Virus record (IMG/VR): IMGVR_UViG_3300025168_000865
Location: 1 to 20,569 of that record
Direction: 5' to 3' (one strand)
Length of the DNA stretch: 20,569 nt
Source: a virus
In this document: positions 6,520 to 12,568 of the stretch, piece by piece
Position numbering within the stretch: position 1 is the first letter of the stretch
Layout of the letters: the number at the start of each line of letters is the position of its first letter
The notes under the pieces: model-generated
Database searches by the model: none
What the model was told of the DNA's origin: nothing
What the model saw: the letters and a program-made list of their open reading frames with translations, nothing else
Program-made: the position numbers and the translations under genes

Positions 6520-8428
6520 TAGCATTTGGAGTTTTGCCCTGTATTTCTAATTCTTTGAGGTATCTATCTGCAACTTTGAGCCGTCTGTCAAACTCTTTGT
6601 CGTCAGAATCTCCTTCTTTGATGTTTTTAGTAACTGCGTTAAGAACATCAATCTCTAGCTCCTGAGGCATAAGTTGTGTTTCTACAGCCAACTTCTGTGC
6701 TCTAGCTTGGGATTCTGCTGCTTGTCCTGAAAGCGCTGCTGTTTGACTCTGCTGGAAAGCAATCTGCGCCTGTTGCGCCTGCATAGCCATTTGTTGTGCT
6801 TCTGGGTTAGGCTGAGCAGCTTGATTCATTGCTGCAATAAGTTCTTCACGATTACTGAGGTTCATATTGTCGATAATGCTTTGAATCAACACAGGATACA
6901 GAGGGCTGTCTTGTTTCATTGTTTGCAGCAGTTGAACAAGCTGGGTTACTTCGTATTCTCTAGCAATAATTCCAAGGGTGCTTGTTGCCGTAAACTTATA
7001 ATCTGCTACAGGATAGTTCTCAGGATCAAACTGCATATATCGGTGTGCAGCTTTGGTTACGAAAGGTAAAAGGAAAGACTGCTGGAAGTTAATTAAAGTA
7101 CGCTTATGACGCTTAATAATAGCACCAAGAGACATACTAATGCCAGCAGCGGTTGCTTCATTATTGACTTTTCCTGTAATGCCTGCGGAATCTACTGCTC
7201 CAGTTGCTTGTTGCACCATTTGTTGAAGGCTTGCCGCTTGTGCAAAGGTAATTTGACCCACTTGACCAAAGTTAAACGGCTGGAGTACTTCACGAGGGTC
7301 TCCATTAGTTAAAATCATCTTGCCGGGGCGAATTTCAGGCTTTGCGCCTCTAGGAAGTCGTGTAGCGTCCACAGCCATCATTGGATGAATTGTTAGGCTC
7401 AGGGCGTCAATACGCGCTCTAAGCTCTGTATCTAGTGCTTTCTGGCTGTTGTATCCCTTCTCGCATACTCCACGACCCCAGAAACGTCCGGGTACTACGT
7501 CCCACGGGAACGCGACCACAGGGCGGTCTTTCATCATGTATGGGTTGGCTTCTGCTTTAAGAAGAGTACCACCGTTAGCAATTACCACGATTGCCTCGAC
7601 GTACATAGAGTCTTCTTCTATTTCTACACCTTCTTCTTTTAGAAGCTCACGAGGCACAAGACCGTAGTACTTAGTCAGCCGTACCTTGTCATCATTATAG
7701 ATAGTAAGGTCTTGATCAGGTTCTAAGTCTGTGTCAGCAACAGCAGACTCAATAAAACCTTCGCGGTACACGCCTTGCTCTTGCAAAAGTTCTACAGAGT
7801 GTCTAGACACAAACTCATCAATAGCCACTCCGTAAGCATCATCAACTGAGGTAGCTACGGGGTCTATCAGAAAGTTTTGTGGTAGCACTGGCTTGAGTTT
7901 TACAACCACACGATCTTTAACGTTGACACCCACAGCAGTCAACTGACCGTCCATAATAGGCTGAGTGGCCGGAGCCATCTCTTTAATTTCTTCTAGTACA
8001 ACCTCACCAACCCCAGTACCAAACACTGCTGCGTTAATAAGACACTCTGCTACAGCCTTACGGACCTTACAGACCTCAAAGTCTTCTGTCAGTTTTTTAC
8101 GTAAATAAGTAATATCCTGACGTTCTTTATCGTTTACATCATCAGTAATATCAAAAAACTTACCACGACCGAACGTAGCTTCTTCTAGCTCTGCAACGTT
8201 AGACTCTACAGCCTGTTGCAGCGCAGGAGAAATAATTCTAGAACGTTCAGACCCTCTTTGCGAGTCATGCGGATCCCACTGACCTCGCCACAGCCTATAG
8301 TATTCTTCAAATCTTTCTTCGTAGTTTGACTCATAGTAATCTCGCCAATCTTCACACTTTGTCATTACCCACTCTTCCAAGGATTCTTGGATCATCAGCG
8401 GGTCTGGACTATAAATTTCTTCTGCCAT
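6404..8428 (-). CDS. Portal protein (head-tail connector)
   Basis: A 674-aa protein that would form the dodecameric ring at the capsid vertex through which DNA enters. It begins AEEIYSPDPLMIQESLEEWV, with WRDYYESNYEERFEEYYRLW then RGQWDPHDSQRGSERSRI, an opening typical of podovirus-type portals. GRFWGRGVCEKGYNSQKALD (about 311-330) and the following helical region fit the family. The C-terminal third is Gln/Ala-rich and coiled (AMQAQQAQIAFQQSQTAALS), as portal barrels often are, ending in a disordered NRTQQPTQADQRSVQRPQGP tail that overlaps the coiled-coil gene. The ATG at 8428 has AAGGAAAA upstream. Position after the large terminase supports the call. Length is within the podovirus portal range. 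Confidence 0.88.
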   Translation of the reverse strand: MAEEIYSPDPLMIQESLEEWVMTKCEDWRDYYESNYEERFEEYYRLWRGQWDPHDSQRGSERSRIISPALQQAVESNVAELEEATFGRGKFFDITDDVNDKERQDITYLRKKLTEDFEVCKVRKAVAECLINAAVFGTGVGEVVLEEIKEMAPATQPIMDGQLTAVGVNVKDRVVVKLKPVLPQNFLIDPVATSVDDAYGVAIDEFVSRHSVELLQEQGVYREGFIESAVADTDLEPDQDLTIYNDDKVRLTKYYGLVPRELLKEEGVEIEEDSMYVEAIVVIANGGTLLKAEANPYMMKDRPVVAFPWDVVPGRFWGRGVCEKGYNSQKALDTELRARIDALSLTIHPMMAVDATRLPRGAKPEIRPGKMILTNGDPREVLQPFNFGQVGQITFAQAASLQQMVQQATGAVDSAGITGKVNNEATAAGISMSLGAIIKRHKRTLINFQQSFLLPFVTKAAHRYMQFDPENYPVADYKFTATSTLGIIAREYEVTQLVQLLQTMKQDSPLYPVLIQSIIDNMNLSNREELIAAMNQAAQPNPEAQQMAMQAQQAQIAFQQSQTAALSGQAAESQARAQKLAVETQLMPQELEIDVLNAVTKNIKEGDSDDKEFDRRLKVADRYLKELEIQGKTPNANDTNRTQQPTQADQRSVQRPQGPVRDLTMPSEQFGGQG

Positions 8429-8438
8429 AGTATTTTCC

Positions 8439-8576
8439 TTAGATTATTGCTACGCTGTAACCAAGTGTAAAAAACACCACAGAAGAAATTGCGTAGATTC
8501 CGTATGTATTAAAAGGACGCCAAACACGTTTGGTACTCATAGATTTTACTAGCTCGTCTGGTAAAGGGTTCATCAT
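8439..8576 (-). CDS. 45-residue single-pass membrane protein
   Basis: Two in-frame ATGs (8576 and 8573) follow the terminase stop by 1 nt. An AGG in AGCAGGTTACTAAA serves as ribosome site. The product is MMNPLPDELVKSMSTKRVWR then PFNTYGIYAISSVVFFTLGY and SVAII, ending with TAA at 8441-8439. Residues about 24-45 form one transmembrane helix with a basic KRVWR flank, so the N-terminus probably stays inside. The gene fills the gap between terminase and portal, leaving 10 nt to the portal ATG. A small holin or another lysis or envelope role is possible but not shown. Confidence 0.62.
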   Translation of the reverse strand: MMNPLPDELVKSMSTKRVWRPFNTYGIYAISSVVFFTLGYSVAII

Positions 8577-8577
8577 T

Positions 8578-9828
8578 TTAGTAACCTGCTATTACGTCTA
8601 ATATTTCGTAGTCATCTATTTCGTAATCGTAGTCGTACGCTACTTGTGCTAACTGGTCTATATACGCTAGTGCGTCAACTAAGTCGTCGTGTGTTAGAGT
8701 ATCTGGAAACTGAAACAGTTGATCTAAGAATCTGCTGTTCCACTCACCTTTGTTTAAGTTAACGTACCCGTTTTCAAACCGTCCCTGCAAAGCCCACATA
8801 ACCCTGTCAGTTTTCTTTCGGTTACCGTGGCTCAGTTCTTCTACCCTAAAAAATGTTCCGTACCGTTTCATTAGGTCTGTTAGAGGAGACATTACAGCTT
8901 GTTTGGCAATTCCTTTTTCAATACCAACACTGACGGGTCTGTAGTCTCTAACGGCCTGAAATATCTTGGTGGCAGTCTCGTCAAGGCTCCACCGCCCATA
9001 TATAATGTTATCAACGTACCAACCATCAGGACTAACTTTAACAACAGCGATTGCGGTTTCATCTAGTTTAGTGTTCTTCGTCCGTTTTTTGTTTACGTCT
9101 TCAAAGCCTGCGAGGTCAACAGCTATGTAGTAGTCACCTTCGTCTGGTTCTTCGCCAAACTGAACCCAGTCCTCTTTGAACATTTCGGAGCCTCTTGCTT
9201 CAAACGAGGCCATGAACTCTTGTCGGAAGGCGTAACTCGACATTGACTTCTTTGCTGTATCAATTTCGTCAGGGTCGAGGATGGGGTTGTCATAACTGGT
9301 AAAGTGCCACCCCTTGTAAGTTTCATCGTCCCCTATCTCCGCAAATTTGTACAGTTCGTAGAAGTGGTTCCTGCCCATAGGAGTACCTATGAACATCGCT
9401 GAACCTTTTTGGTCAGCTAGTGCTGGACGGAGAATCTGCTCCCATACGTCAGGCTTCATGTCTGCGTACTCGTCCATCACGAGAAACTTCAAGGACACAC
9501 CACGCATTGTCTCTGGCCTGTCGGCTCCTTTGAGACTAATCATGGCCCCGTTGACCAGCCTGATCTGCAGGTTGTTGATATGTGATCCTGCAATCACAGG
9601 GTGTCCTAGCTCCATCAGGGTTTGCCACATAATGTCACGGGCTTGTCCCTGAGTAGGCGCAACGTAAAACACTTGCCCTTTGTCGGACTGTAGTGCGTTA
9701 ATAATTAACATCCAAGCTGCTAGTCTGGACTTTCCTGTCCGTCGTCCTGCAGCCACTACCTTGAACCGTGTCGGATCAGAGTAAACTTCTTGTTGCCACG
9801 GCAGTAACTGTACGTTTAAATCAGTCAC
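8578..9828 (-). CDS. terL: Terminase large subunit
   Basis: A 416-aa packaging motor. Walker A is GRRTGKS (28-34), Walker B FLVMDE (115-120) with the catalytic Glu120, followed by the coupling region FIGTPMG (146-152). The RNase H-like nuclease begins with IAVDLAG (Asp238 as metal ligand) and ends with HDDLVDALAY (380-389), whose acidic residues complete the site. Both ATPase and headful or site-specific cutting activities thus look intact. The start is GTG at 9828, supported by GGAAAG 5 nt upstream; the Met codons further in would cut the N-terminal segment before Walker A. The start overlaps the 28-aa membrane-protein gene by 8 nt. The C-terminus is unusually acidic (DYDYEIDDYEILD). Confidence 0.95.
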   Translation of the reverse strand: MTDLNVQLLPWQQEVYSDPTRFKVVAAGRRTGKSRLAAWMLIINALQSDKGQVFYVAPTQGQARDIMWQTLMELGHPVIAGSHINNLQIRLVNGAMISLKGADRPETMRGVSLKFLVMDEYADMKPDVWEQILRPALADQKGSAMFIGTPMGRNHFYELYKFAEIGDDETYKGWHFTSYDNPILDPDEIDTAKKSMSSYAFRQEFMASFEARGSEMFKEDWVQFGEEPDEGDYYIAVDLAGFEDVNKKRTKNTKLDETAIAVVKVSPDGWYVDNIIYGRWSLDETATKIFQAVRDYRPVSVGIEKGIAKQAVMSPLTDLMKRYGTFFRVEELSHGNRKKTDRVMWALQGRFENGYVNLNKGEWNSRFLDQLFQFPDTLTHDDLVDALAYIDQLAQVAYDYDYEIDDYEILDVIAGY

Positions 9829-9907
9829 ACACTTTCCAGCTTAAGTAAAACGTCAGTGCTCCTGTCACAAGAGGCAACAACATAAGAACGGTGAGAAAAA
9901 ACAACAT
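9821..9907 (-). CDS. 28-residue membrane microprotein
   Basis: ATG at 9907 shares one base with the stop of the glutaredoxin-like gene (TGATG), and the TGA at 9823-9821 lies inside the start of the terminase gene. The product MLFFLTVLMLLPLVTGALTF YLSWKVCD is almost wholly a transmembrane helix with a short charged end. It sits two genes after the endolysin, so a minimal holin or pinholin-like role is conceivable. That rests only on hydrophobicity and position. Confidence 0.55.
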   Translation of the reverse strand: MLFFLTVLMLLPLVTGALTFYLSWKVCD

Positions 9908-10131
9908 CACATTAGACCCACTGTTTCAAGAGATTGCATAAACTCTTTGGGATTTTTAAACCTGTAAAAAACAACAGGTACTGCCCTCCTTCCTGTCATT
10001 CGCTCTACCATTTCCCATCCAGCAGGACCGGGAGGCATACAAATGTACTCGTGTTCTATATCCAGTTCTTCTAGTTTTTCTAGGATAGCTTCACAACCGT
10101 GACACCAATCGGCCCCAAGAACTGTAATCAT
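9907..10131 (-). CDS. Glutaredoxin/thioredoxin-like protein
   Basis: A 74-aa thioredoxin-fold protein. The opening strand MITVLGADWC leads to the redox motif CHGC (Cys10, Cys13), then a helix with EAILEKLEELDIEHEY, and the conserved loop AVPVVF with the cis-proline at Pro52. CHGC differs from the CPYC of classic glutaredoxins and CGPC of thioredoxins but keeps the CxxC pair. It would reduce disulfides and could serve the phage ribonucleotide reductase at the right end, though it lies in the late packaging-lysis operon and another target is possible. It starts 1 nt after the endolysin stop and has only a weak ribosome site, so it is probably coupled. Confidence 0.82.
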   Translation of the reverse strand: MITVLGADWCHGCEAILEKLEELDIEHEYICMPPGPAGWEMVERMTGRRAVPVVFYRFKNPKEFMQSLETVGLM

Positions 10132-10132
10132 A

Positions 10133-10474
10133 TTAGTATAACCAAGAAACTGGGGTTGTTCCCCTCGTATCTACGTGAATAAAAGTACTAGCGACACCTA
10201 AACCCGTAAAACCTAGCTCTAAAGCGTTCTTTATAATCGTGTACCGCTCTGATGCGTTATTTACTTTTATATCAGCCGCCAAGCCTTGCGCGTGGGTTCC
10301 GGGTACATCTTTCTTTGCTTCAATAGGGTGGGTTAGACTACGATAGCCACTAGTAATAATAAAAGGAAAAGCACAACGATGTCTGAGTTCATCTACTAAC
10401 TCCATAAACTCAGGTTCCATCTGGTTTTCACCAGTGTGCTGACAGTTAAACTCGTCTACCGTAAAGTACCTCAT
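10133..10474 (-). CDS. Endolysin: M15-family zinc peptidase
   Basis: A 113-aa peptidase of the M15 D-Ala-D-Ala carboxypeptidase or endopeptidase type, which would cut cell-wall peptide stems for host lysis. SGYRS (42-46) carries the substrate-binding Arg. The Zn ligands are His61 in GTHAQG, Asp68 in AADI and His100 in FIHVD, all in the family order and spacing. No signal peptide or wall-binding domain is present, so export would need a holin-like partner; the nearby 28-aa and 45-aa membrane proteins are candidates. The ATG overlaps the upstream stop as ATGA. This lysis gene lies within the packaging operon rather than next to the tail genes. Confidence 0.9.
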   Translation of the reverse strand: MRYFTVDEFNCQHTGENQMEPEFMELVDELRHRCAFPFIITSGYRSLTHPIEAKKDVPGTHAQGLAADIKVNNASERYTIIKNALELGFTGLGVASTFIHVDTRGTTPVSWLY

Positions 10475-10773
10475 TTCTTCTTATTTGTTTTCTTTTTTGT
10501 ATTAGACTCGCCTAGTGTCTTTGCAGCCCTAGTTACATCGTTATTGTAGGCACGCTCACAGTGGCCGTCATCAAACACAAAGTTAATAGATGAGTTCATC
10601 CACGCCCAAGCCTTAAACTTGTCCTTGAGCCTGTAGGAGCGTCCTGAGACGGACTCGTTAGCGTTGTCACCGAAGAAAACAGCTACGTTAACTAACTGAG
10701 AAGTAGCATCACCTACCCGTACAACGTAGTCCAGAGCTTCTTTCAGTGCTACATCAACCTTATTCTGTGACAT
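10471..10773 (-). CDS. Conserved phage protein of unknown function
   Basis: The ATG at 10773 gives 100 aa (MSQNKVDVALKEALDYVVRV onward) and has GGAGAAG about 9 nt upstream. The open frame reaches 10875, but that extension lies inside the terminase small subunit gene and is rejected. The core DNANESVSGRSYRL (about 37-50), then WAWMNSSINFVFDDGHCERA, matches a pattern I recall in many tailed phages: an NxSxSGRxYRL segment followed by W, INxxF and HCxxAY. No function is established. The C-terminus is lysine-rich (NTKKKTNKKK). It overlaps the upstream gene by 14 nt and the endolysin by 4 nt. Position beside the endolysin leaves a lysis-accessory role open. Confidence 0.72.
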   Translation of the reverse strand: MSQNKVDVALKEALDYVVRVGDATSQLVNVAVFFGDNANESVSGRSYRLKDKFKAWAWMNSSINFVFDDGHCERAYNNDVTRAAKTLGESNTKKKTNKKK

Positions 10774-11161
10774 CAACTGCTTCTCCATCAATAGTTTCTC
10801 CCTCTTGAGGGCTTGTAAAAACTTCTGTAGCTCCAACGCCAGTAATGTTGATCTGTATTGCACTTCTCCCTGCATCTTTTACAACTTCCTTTTCAAATGC
10901 GCCTACTGGCAGAATACGATCCATTACTAGTTTCCACGCAGCAGCTTGATTCTTGTGGTCGTGGTCTAGTGCAGCTTCAAATATAGTCTCTAGTACCTTA
11001 ATTGACTTAGGTGAGGCTAACATTCTAGCCTTGTACTCATTAATTATAGAAGCATCACCTTTAGGTCTGCCTACTTTACCACGGGTTCCTGCTGTCTTTT
11101 CTACAATTTCACCCTTTCGTGGCCTACCTCTGCCTCTCTTTTTGGGTGTCTCTTCAGACAT
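10760..11161 (-). CDS. AT-hook protein, probable terminase small subunit
   Basis: A 133-aa protein, first gene of the leftward operon. Residues 7-17 (KKRGRGRPRKG) form a canonical AT-hook, and GKVGRPKGD (about 29-37) a second weaker one. A helical segment follows: IINEYKARMLASPKSIKVLE, TIFEAALDHDHKNQAAAWKL and VMDRILPVGAFEK. The C-terminus is acidic (QEGETIDGEAVDVTE). DNA binding is clear from the hooks. Identity as small terminase is inference from size, position upstream of the large subunit and the helical core, and no decisive motif is seen. An alternative is a transcription regulator of the operon. AAGGATACTGGATA precedes the ATG at 11161. An untranslated leader of about 135 nt precedes it. 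Confidence 0.65.
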   Translation of the reverse strand: MSEETPKKRGRGRPRKGEIVEKTAGTRGKVGRPKGDASIINEYKARMLASPKSIKVLETIFEAALDHDHKNQAAAWKLVMDRILPVGAFEKEVVKDAGRSAIQINITGVGATEVFTSPQEGETIDGEAVDVTE

Positions 11162-11199
11162 TATCCAGTATCCTTGTGTTTTACATCAGTTCGCATGAG

Positions 11200-11281
11200 T
11201 CCCCTGCCTAGGTGTAACAGATGAGGGGATCTATACGAACAGTTTAGTAGTTAACTAAGTTCCCTCACCTGCACTACTAAA
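11200..11281 (-). promoter_or_regulatory. Structured leader of the leftward late operon
   Basis: Between the promoter and the first gene the minus-strand transcript can form a 9-bp stem (TTTAGTAGT at 11281-11273 with ACTACTAAA at 11251-11243). Within or after it, CCCTC (11228-11223) can pair either with TGAGGG (11267-11262) or with AGGGGA (11205-11200). These two pairings exclude each other, a layout seen in attenuators. No polyuridine tract follows, so this may act on stability or translation instead. Read by eye only. Confidence 0.35.
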
Positions 11282-11303
11282 TACAACCTAGTATCTGCTT
11301 ATT

Positions 11304-11332
11304 ATTTTACCATACTTTTATTCAAAAGTCAA
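11304..11332 (-). promoter_or_regulatory. Strong sigma-70 promoter for the leftward packaging-lysis operon
   Basis: On the minus strand, -35 TTGACT (11332-11327), a 17-nt spacer and -10 TAAAAT (11309-11304). Transcription would begin near 11297 and read terminase, endolysin and portal genes. The 12-mer CTTGACTTTTGA around the -35 is identical to that at 5444-5455. Confidence 0.78.
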
Positions 11333-11400
11333 GTCTTTTTTTATCTTATTTATTACTGTAGTCCCGCCCCCCGGTAAACATGAGGTAAAACAAAAGGTTA

Positions 11401-11460
11401 GCTAGTGTATAAATTATGTTATTTTTACGTAGTTTTTCTAAAATTAACCTCTAGTAAACT
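11401..11460. other. AT-rich tract, possible DNA unwinding element
   Basis: By hand count 14 of 60 bases are G or C (about 77% A+T), clearly richer in A+T than the neighbouring genes. It lies about 70 bp left of the first DnaA box, the usual arrangement of an unwinding element beside initiator sites. Confidence 0.45.
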
Positions 11461-11530
11461 TGGGTGGCAACTACAATAATAAAACATAGGTCAATACCTG
11501 CCCCCGTGTCAAAATTAAGGCCCACCTAAG

Positions 11531-11568
11531 TTATCCACAGGTTGCACACAAGCGCAAAGTTATCCACA
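11531..11568 (+). promoter_or_regulatory. Two perfect DnaA boxes
   Basis: TTATCCACA occurs at 11531-11539 and again at 11560-11568, same strand, 29 nt apart. This is the highest-affinity consensus DnaA box. Between them TTGC and GCAA half-sites (11542-11545 and 11553-11556) frame an 8-nt centre. The sites suggest that host DnaA binds here to help start replication or to regulate the flanking promoters. Confidence 0.75.
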
Positions 11569-11579
11569 AGGCCACAACA

Positions 11580-11669
11580 TTGGCACACATCTTGCTAATG
11601 CAATACTCGTGCCAACCTGAGAAGTTTCCAAAGCTGGCACTATTCTTGCATGGGCAAAACCTGTGCCAA
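11580..11669. repeat. Two 36-bp nested palindromes in tandem
   Basis: Unit 1 (11580-11615) is TTGGCAC, 5 nt, TTGC, 4 nt, GCAA, 5 nt, GTGCCAA. Unit 2 (11634-11669) is CTGGCAC, 5 nt, TTGC, 4 nt, GCAA, 5 nt, GTGCCAA. Each is a symmetric double dyad with the same spacings, and the units are exactly 54 bp apart (about five helical turns), while the spacer bases differ. The half-sites are conserved and the spacers are not, which points to binding of a dimeric or tetrameric protein. Confidence 0.8.
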
Positions 11670-11690
11670 CATTGGGTGCTGTAACCTGTG

Positions 11691-11887
11691 AATATTTACG
11701 TTGACACAAGTGTGTGGACCAGTGTAGGACCCTCAGGCTATACACCAGCATACAACAGGCTAGGTTGTCAATGGTAATATTTACGTGACAACACGGAGTA
11801 AACTATGGTAGGGCTTTCTGGCAATCGCAAGCATACAACACACTGAGCTGTCAACAGTTTGTCCCAGGGAATTATGTGTAATATTAC
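11691..11887. repeat. Short direct repeats right of the palindromes
   Basis: AATATTTACG occurs at 11691-11700 and 11776-11785, each followed by a TTGACA or TGACAA sequence. A third related element, the perfect palindrome GTAATATTAC, is at 11878-11887. A 25-bp repeat, AGCATACAACA, 8 nt, TGTCAA, occurs at 11747-11771 and 11830-11854, 83 bp apart, with about 20 of 25 positions equal. They may be iteron-like binding sites or operators for the rightward early promoter. Confidence 0.6.
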
Positions 11888-11958
11888 CGCTTGCAAATAG
11901 GGCCGCACTAGTCCATAGTTACCCCATCGACAACGCAACACAACAGAGGCAACACACT

Positions 11959-12186
11959 ATGAACATTATGTATAAAGAAGATCGCGACAACATCGCAACA
12001 CTGATAAACACAATTATGGTAGATGACATAATGCGACAAGAGATGCGAACACAACGCAACACAGATAGGGCGTGGTATTATATGCAACAAGGTTACAAGC
12101 ATACCATAGAGCTTGCAGATACTTACGGCATCGAATTGCCTACGCTAAAACATGCAAGAGAATTCCTTAAAGCAGTGGAGGCCTAA
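11959..12186 (+). CDS. First early gene, 75-aa protein of unknown function
   Basis: ATG at 11959 has AGAGG 9 nt upstream. The product (MNIMYKEDRDNIATLINTIM, then VDDIMRQEMRTQRNTDRAWY, ending LPTLKHAREFLKAVEA) is helical and mixed-charge, with no cysteine, membrane segment or motif that I recognise. An ATG at 11968 is an alternative. As the first gene right of the presumed origin it is probably expressed early; small proteins at this position in virulent phages often act on host functions, which is only an inference here. Confidence 0.65.
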   Translation: MNIMYKEDRDNIATLINTIMVDDIMRQEMRTQRNTDRAWYYMQQGYKHTIELADTYGIELPTLKHAREFLKAVEA

Positions 12187-12190
12187 GGCT

Positions 12191-12361
12191 ATGCAAAAGA
12201 TTATAGGTAAATACTATGCTGAATACGATCACGAGACTAGACTTTGGTCTATCCTGAGGCGTGAGGTAGGCCACCCGTTTATTAGGTACCCTGTACTGGT
12301 AAAGATTTGGTTCCCTCGTTGGGTATCCAGCGCCCTGTTAAACAGAGGTCTGAGGCTATGA
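12191..12361 (+). CDS. Small early protein of unknown function
   Basis: The ATG at 12191 follows GGAGGCCTAAGG and gives 56 aa: MQKIIGKYYAEYDHETRLWS, ILRREVGHPFIRYPVLVKIW, FPRWVSSALLNRGLRL. A longer open frame from 12152 is rejected because it lies inside the previous gene. The protein is basic and aromatic, without a clear transmembrane helix, though the C-terminal part could lie on a membrane. Its stop overlaps the next ATG (ATGA). Confidence 0.6.
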   Translation: MQKIIGKYYAEYDHETRLWSILRREVGHPFIRYPVLVKIWFPRWVSSALLNRGLRL

Positions 12362-12468
12362 GAAACGAAGCATACTTAGCATTACTAATTGTGTCGGTAC
12401 TGACAGCGACACTTATACTTTCTGCATGGGCTGGTGCATTCTCACTAGCCACGACACCACATTTATAA
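12358..12468 (+). CDS. 36-residue membrane microprotein
   Basis: The ATG at 12358 overlaps the previous stop as ATGA and has AGAGGTCTGAGG upstream. The product is MRNEAYLALLIVSVLTATLI LSAWAGAFSLATTPHL, ending in TAA at 12466-12468. Residues 6-30 form one hydrophobic helix. The small N-terminal MRNEA is nearly neutral, and the sequence could also be read as a signal-anchor. An early membrane protein that alters the host envelope is possible; no family is recognised. Confidence 0.55.
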   Translation: MRNEAYLALLIVSVLTATLILSAWAGAFSLATTPHL

Positions 12469-12480
12469 CGGGGTTTACAA

Positions 12481-12564
12481 ATGAACATGACTGATATATT
12501 CTGGCTTTGGATCATAGGATCTCTTATAGCGGTCTTTTGGATAACGATTAACGAGGAGGCTTAG
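12481..12564 (+). CDS. 27-residue membrane microprotein
   Basis: ATG at 12481 with GGGG 8 nt upstream. The product is MNMTDIFWLWIIGSLIAVFW ITINEEA, ending in TAG at 12562-12564. A single tryptophan-rich transmembrane helix (about 6-23) with an acidic C-terminus. It sits between the 36-aa and 71-aa genes. Shortness lowers confidence, but the membrane pattern and tight packing support it. Confidence 0.5.
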   Translation: MNMTDIFWLWIIGSLIAVFWITINEEA

Positions 12565-12568
12565 GGCT

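Larger units (their letters stand above)
11341..11958. other. Divergent intergenic region, candidate replication origin
   Basis: No convincing gene lies in this stretch of about 620 bp; open frames on the minus strand (11560-11751 and 11908-12102) have no ribosome site and cross the repeats. It contains an AT-rich tract, two DnaA boxes, two nested palindromes and several short direct repeats, detailed separately. The transcription arms diverge from it. Together these are what an origin or partition-like control region would show. A rightward promoter for the early genes should lie here, but I see only weak candidates such as TTGTCC (11859-11864), 17 nt, TATTAC (11882-11887). Confidence 0.6.

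Noticed and set aside
10774-10875. N-terminal extension of the conserved protein before the endolysin
   Set aside because: The extension lies inside the AT-hook gene; the internal ATG at 10773 has a good GGAGA site and the usual short overlap.
11580-11669. CRISPR-like array
   Set aside because: Only two units with diverged spacers and nested symmetric half-sites; this is an operator or origin pattern, and no cas adaptation genes other than a lone Cas4-like nuclease are present.
11701-11730. Rightward promoter from TTGACA at 11701-11706
   Set aside because: The hexamer is perfect, but the best -10 at 17-18 nt is TAGGAC, too weak to annotate as a promoter.
11560-11751. 63-aa minus-strand frame in the intergenic region
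   Set aside because: It crosses the DnaA box and both palindromes, has a Cys/His/Thr mix typical of noncoding repeats and no ribosome site.
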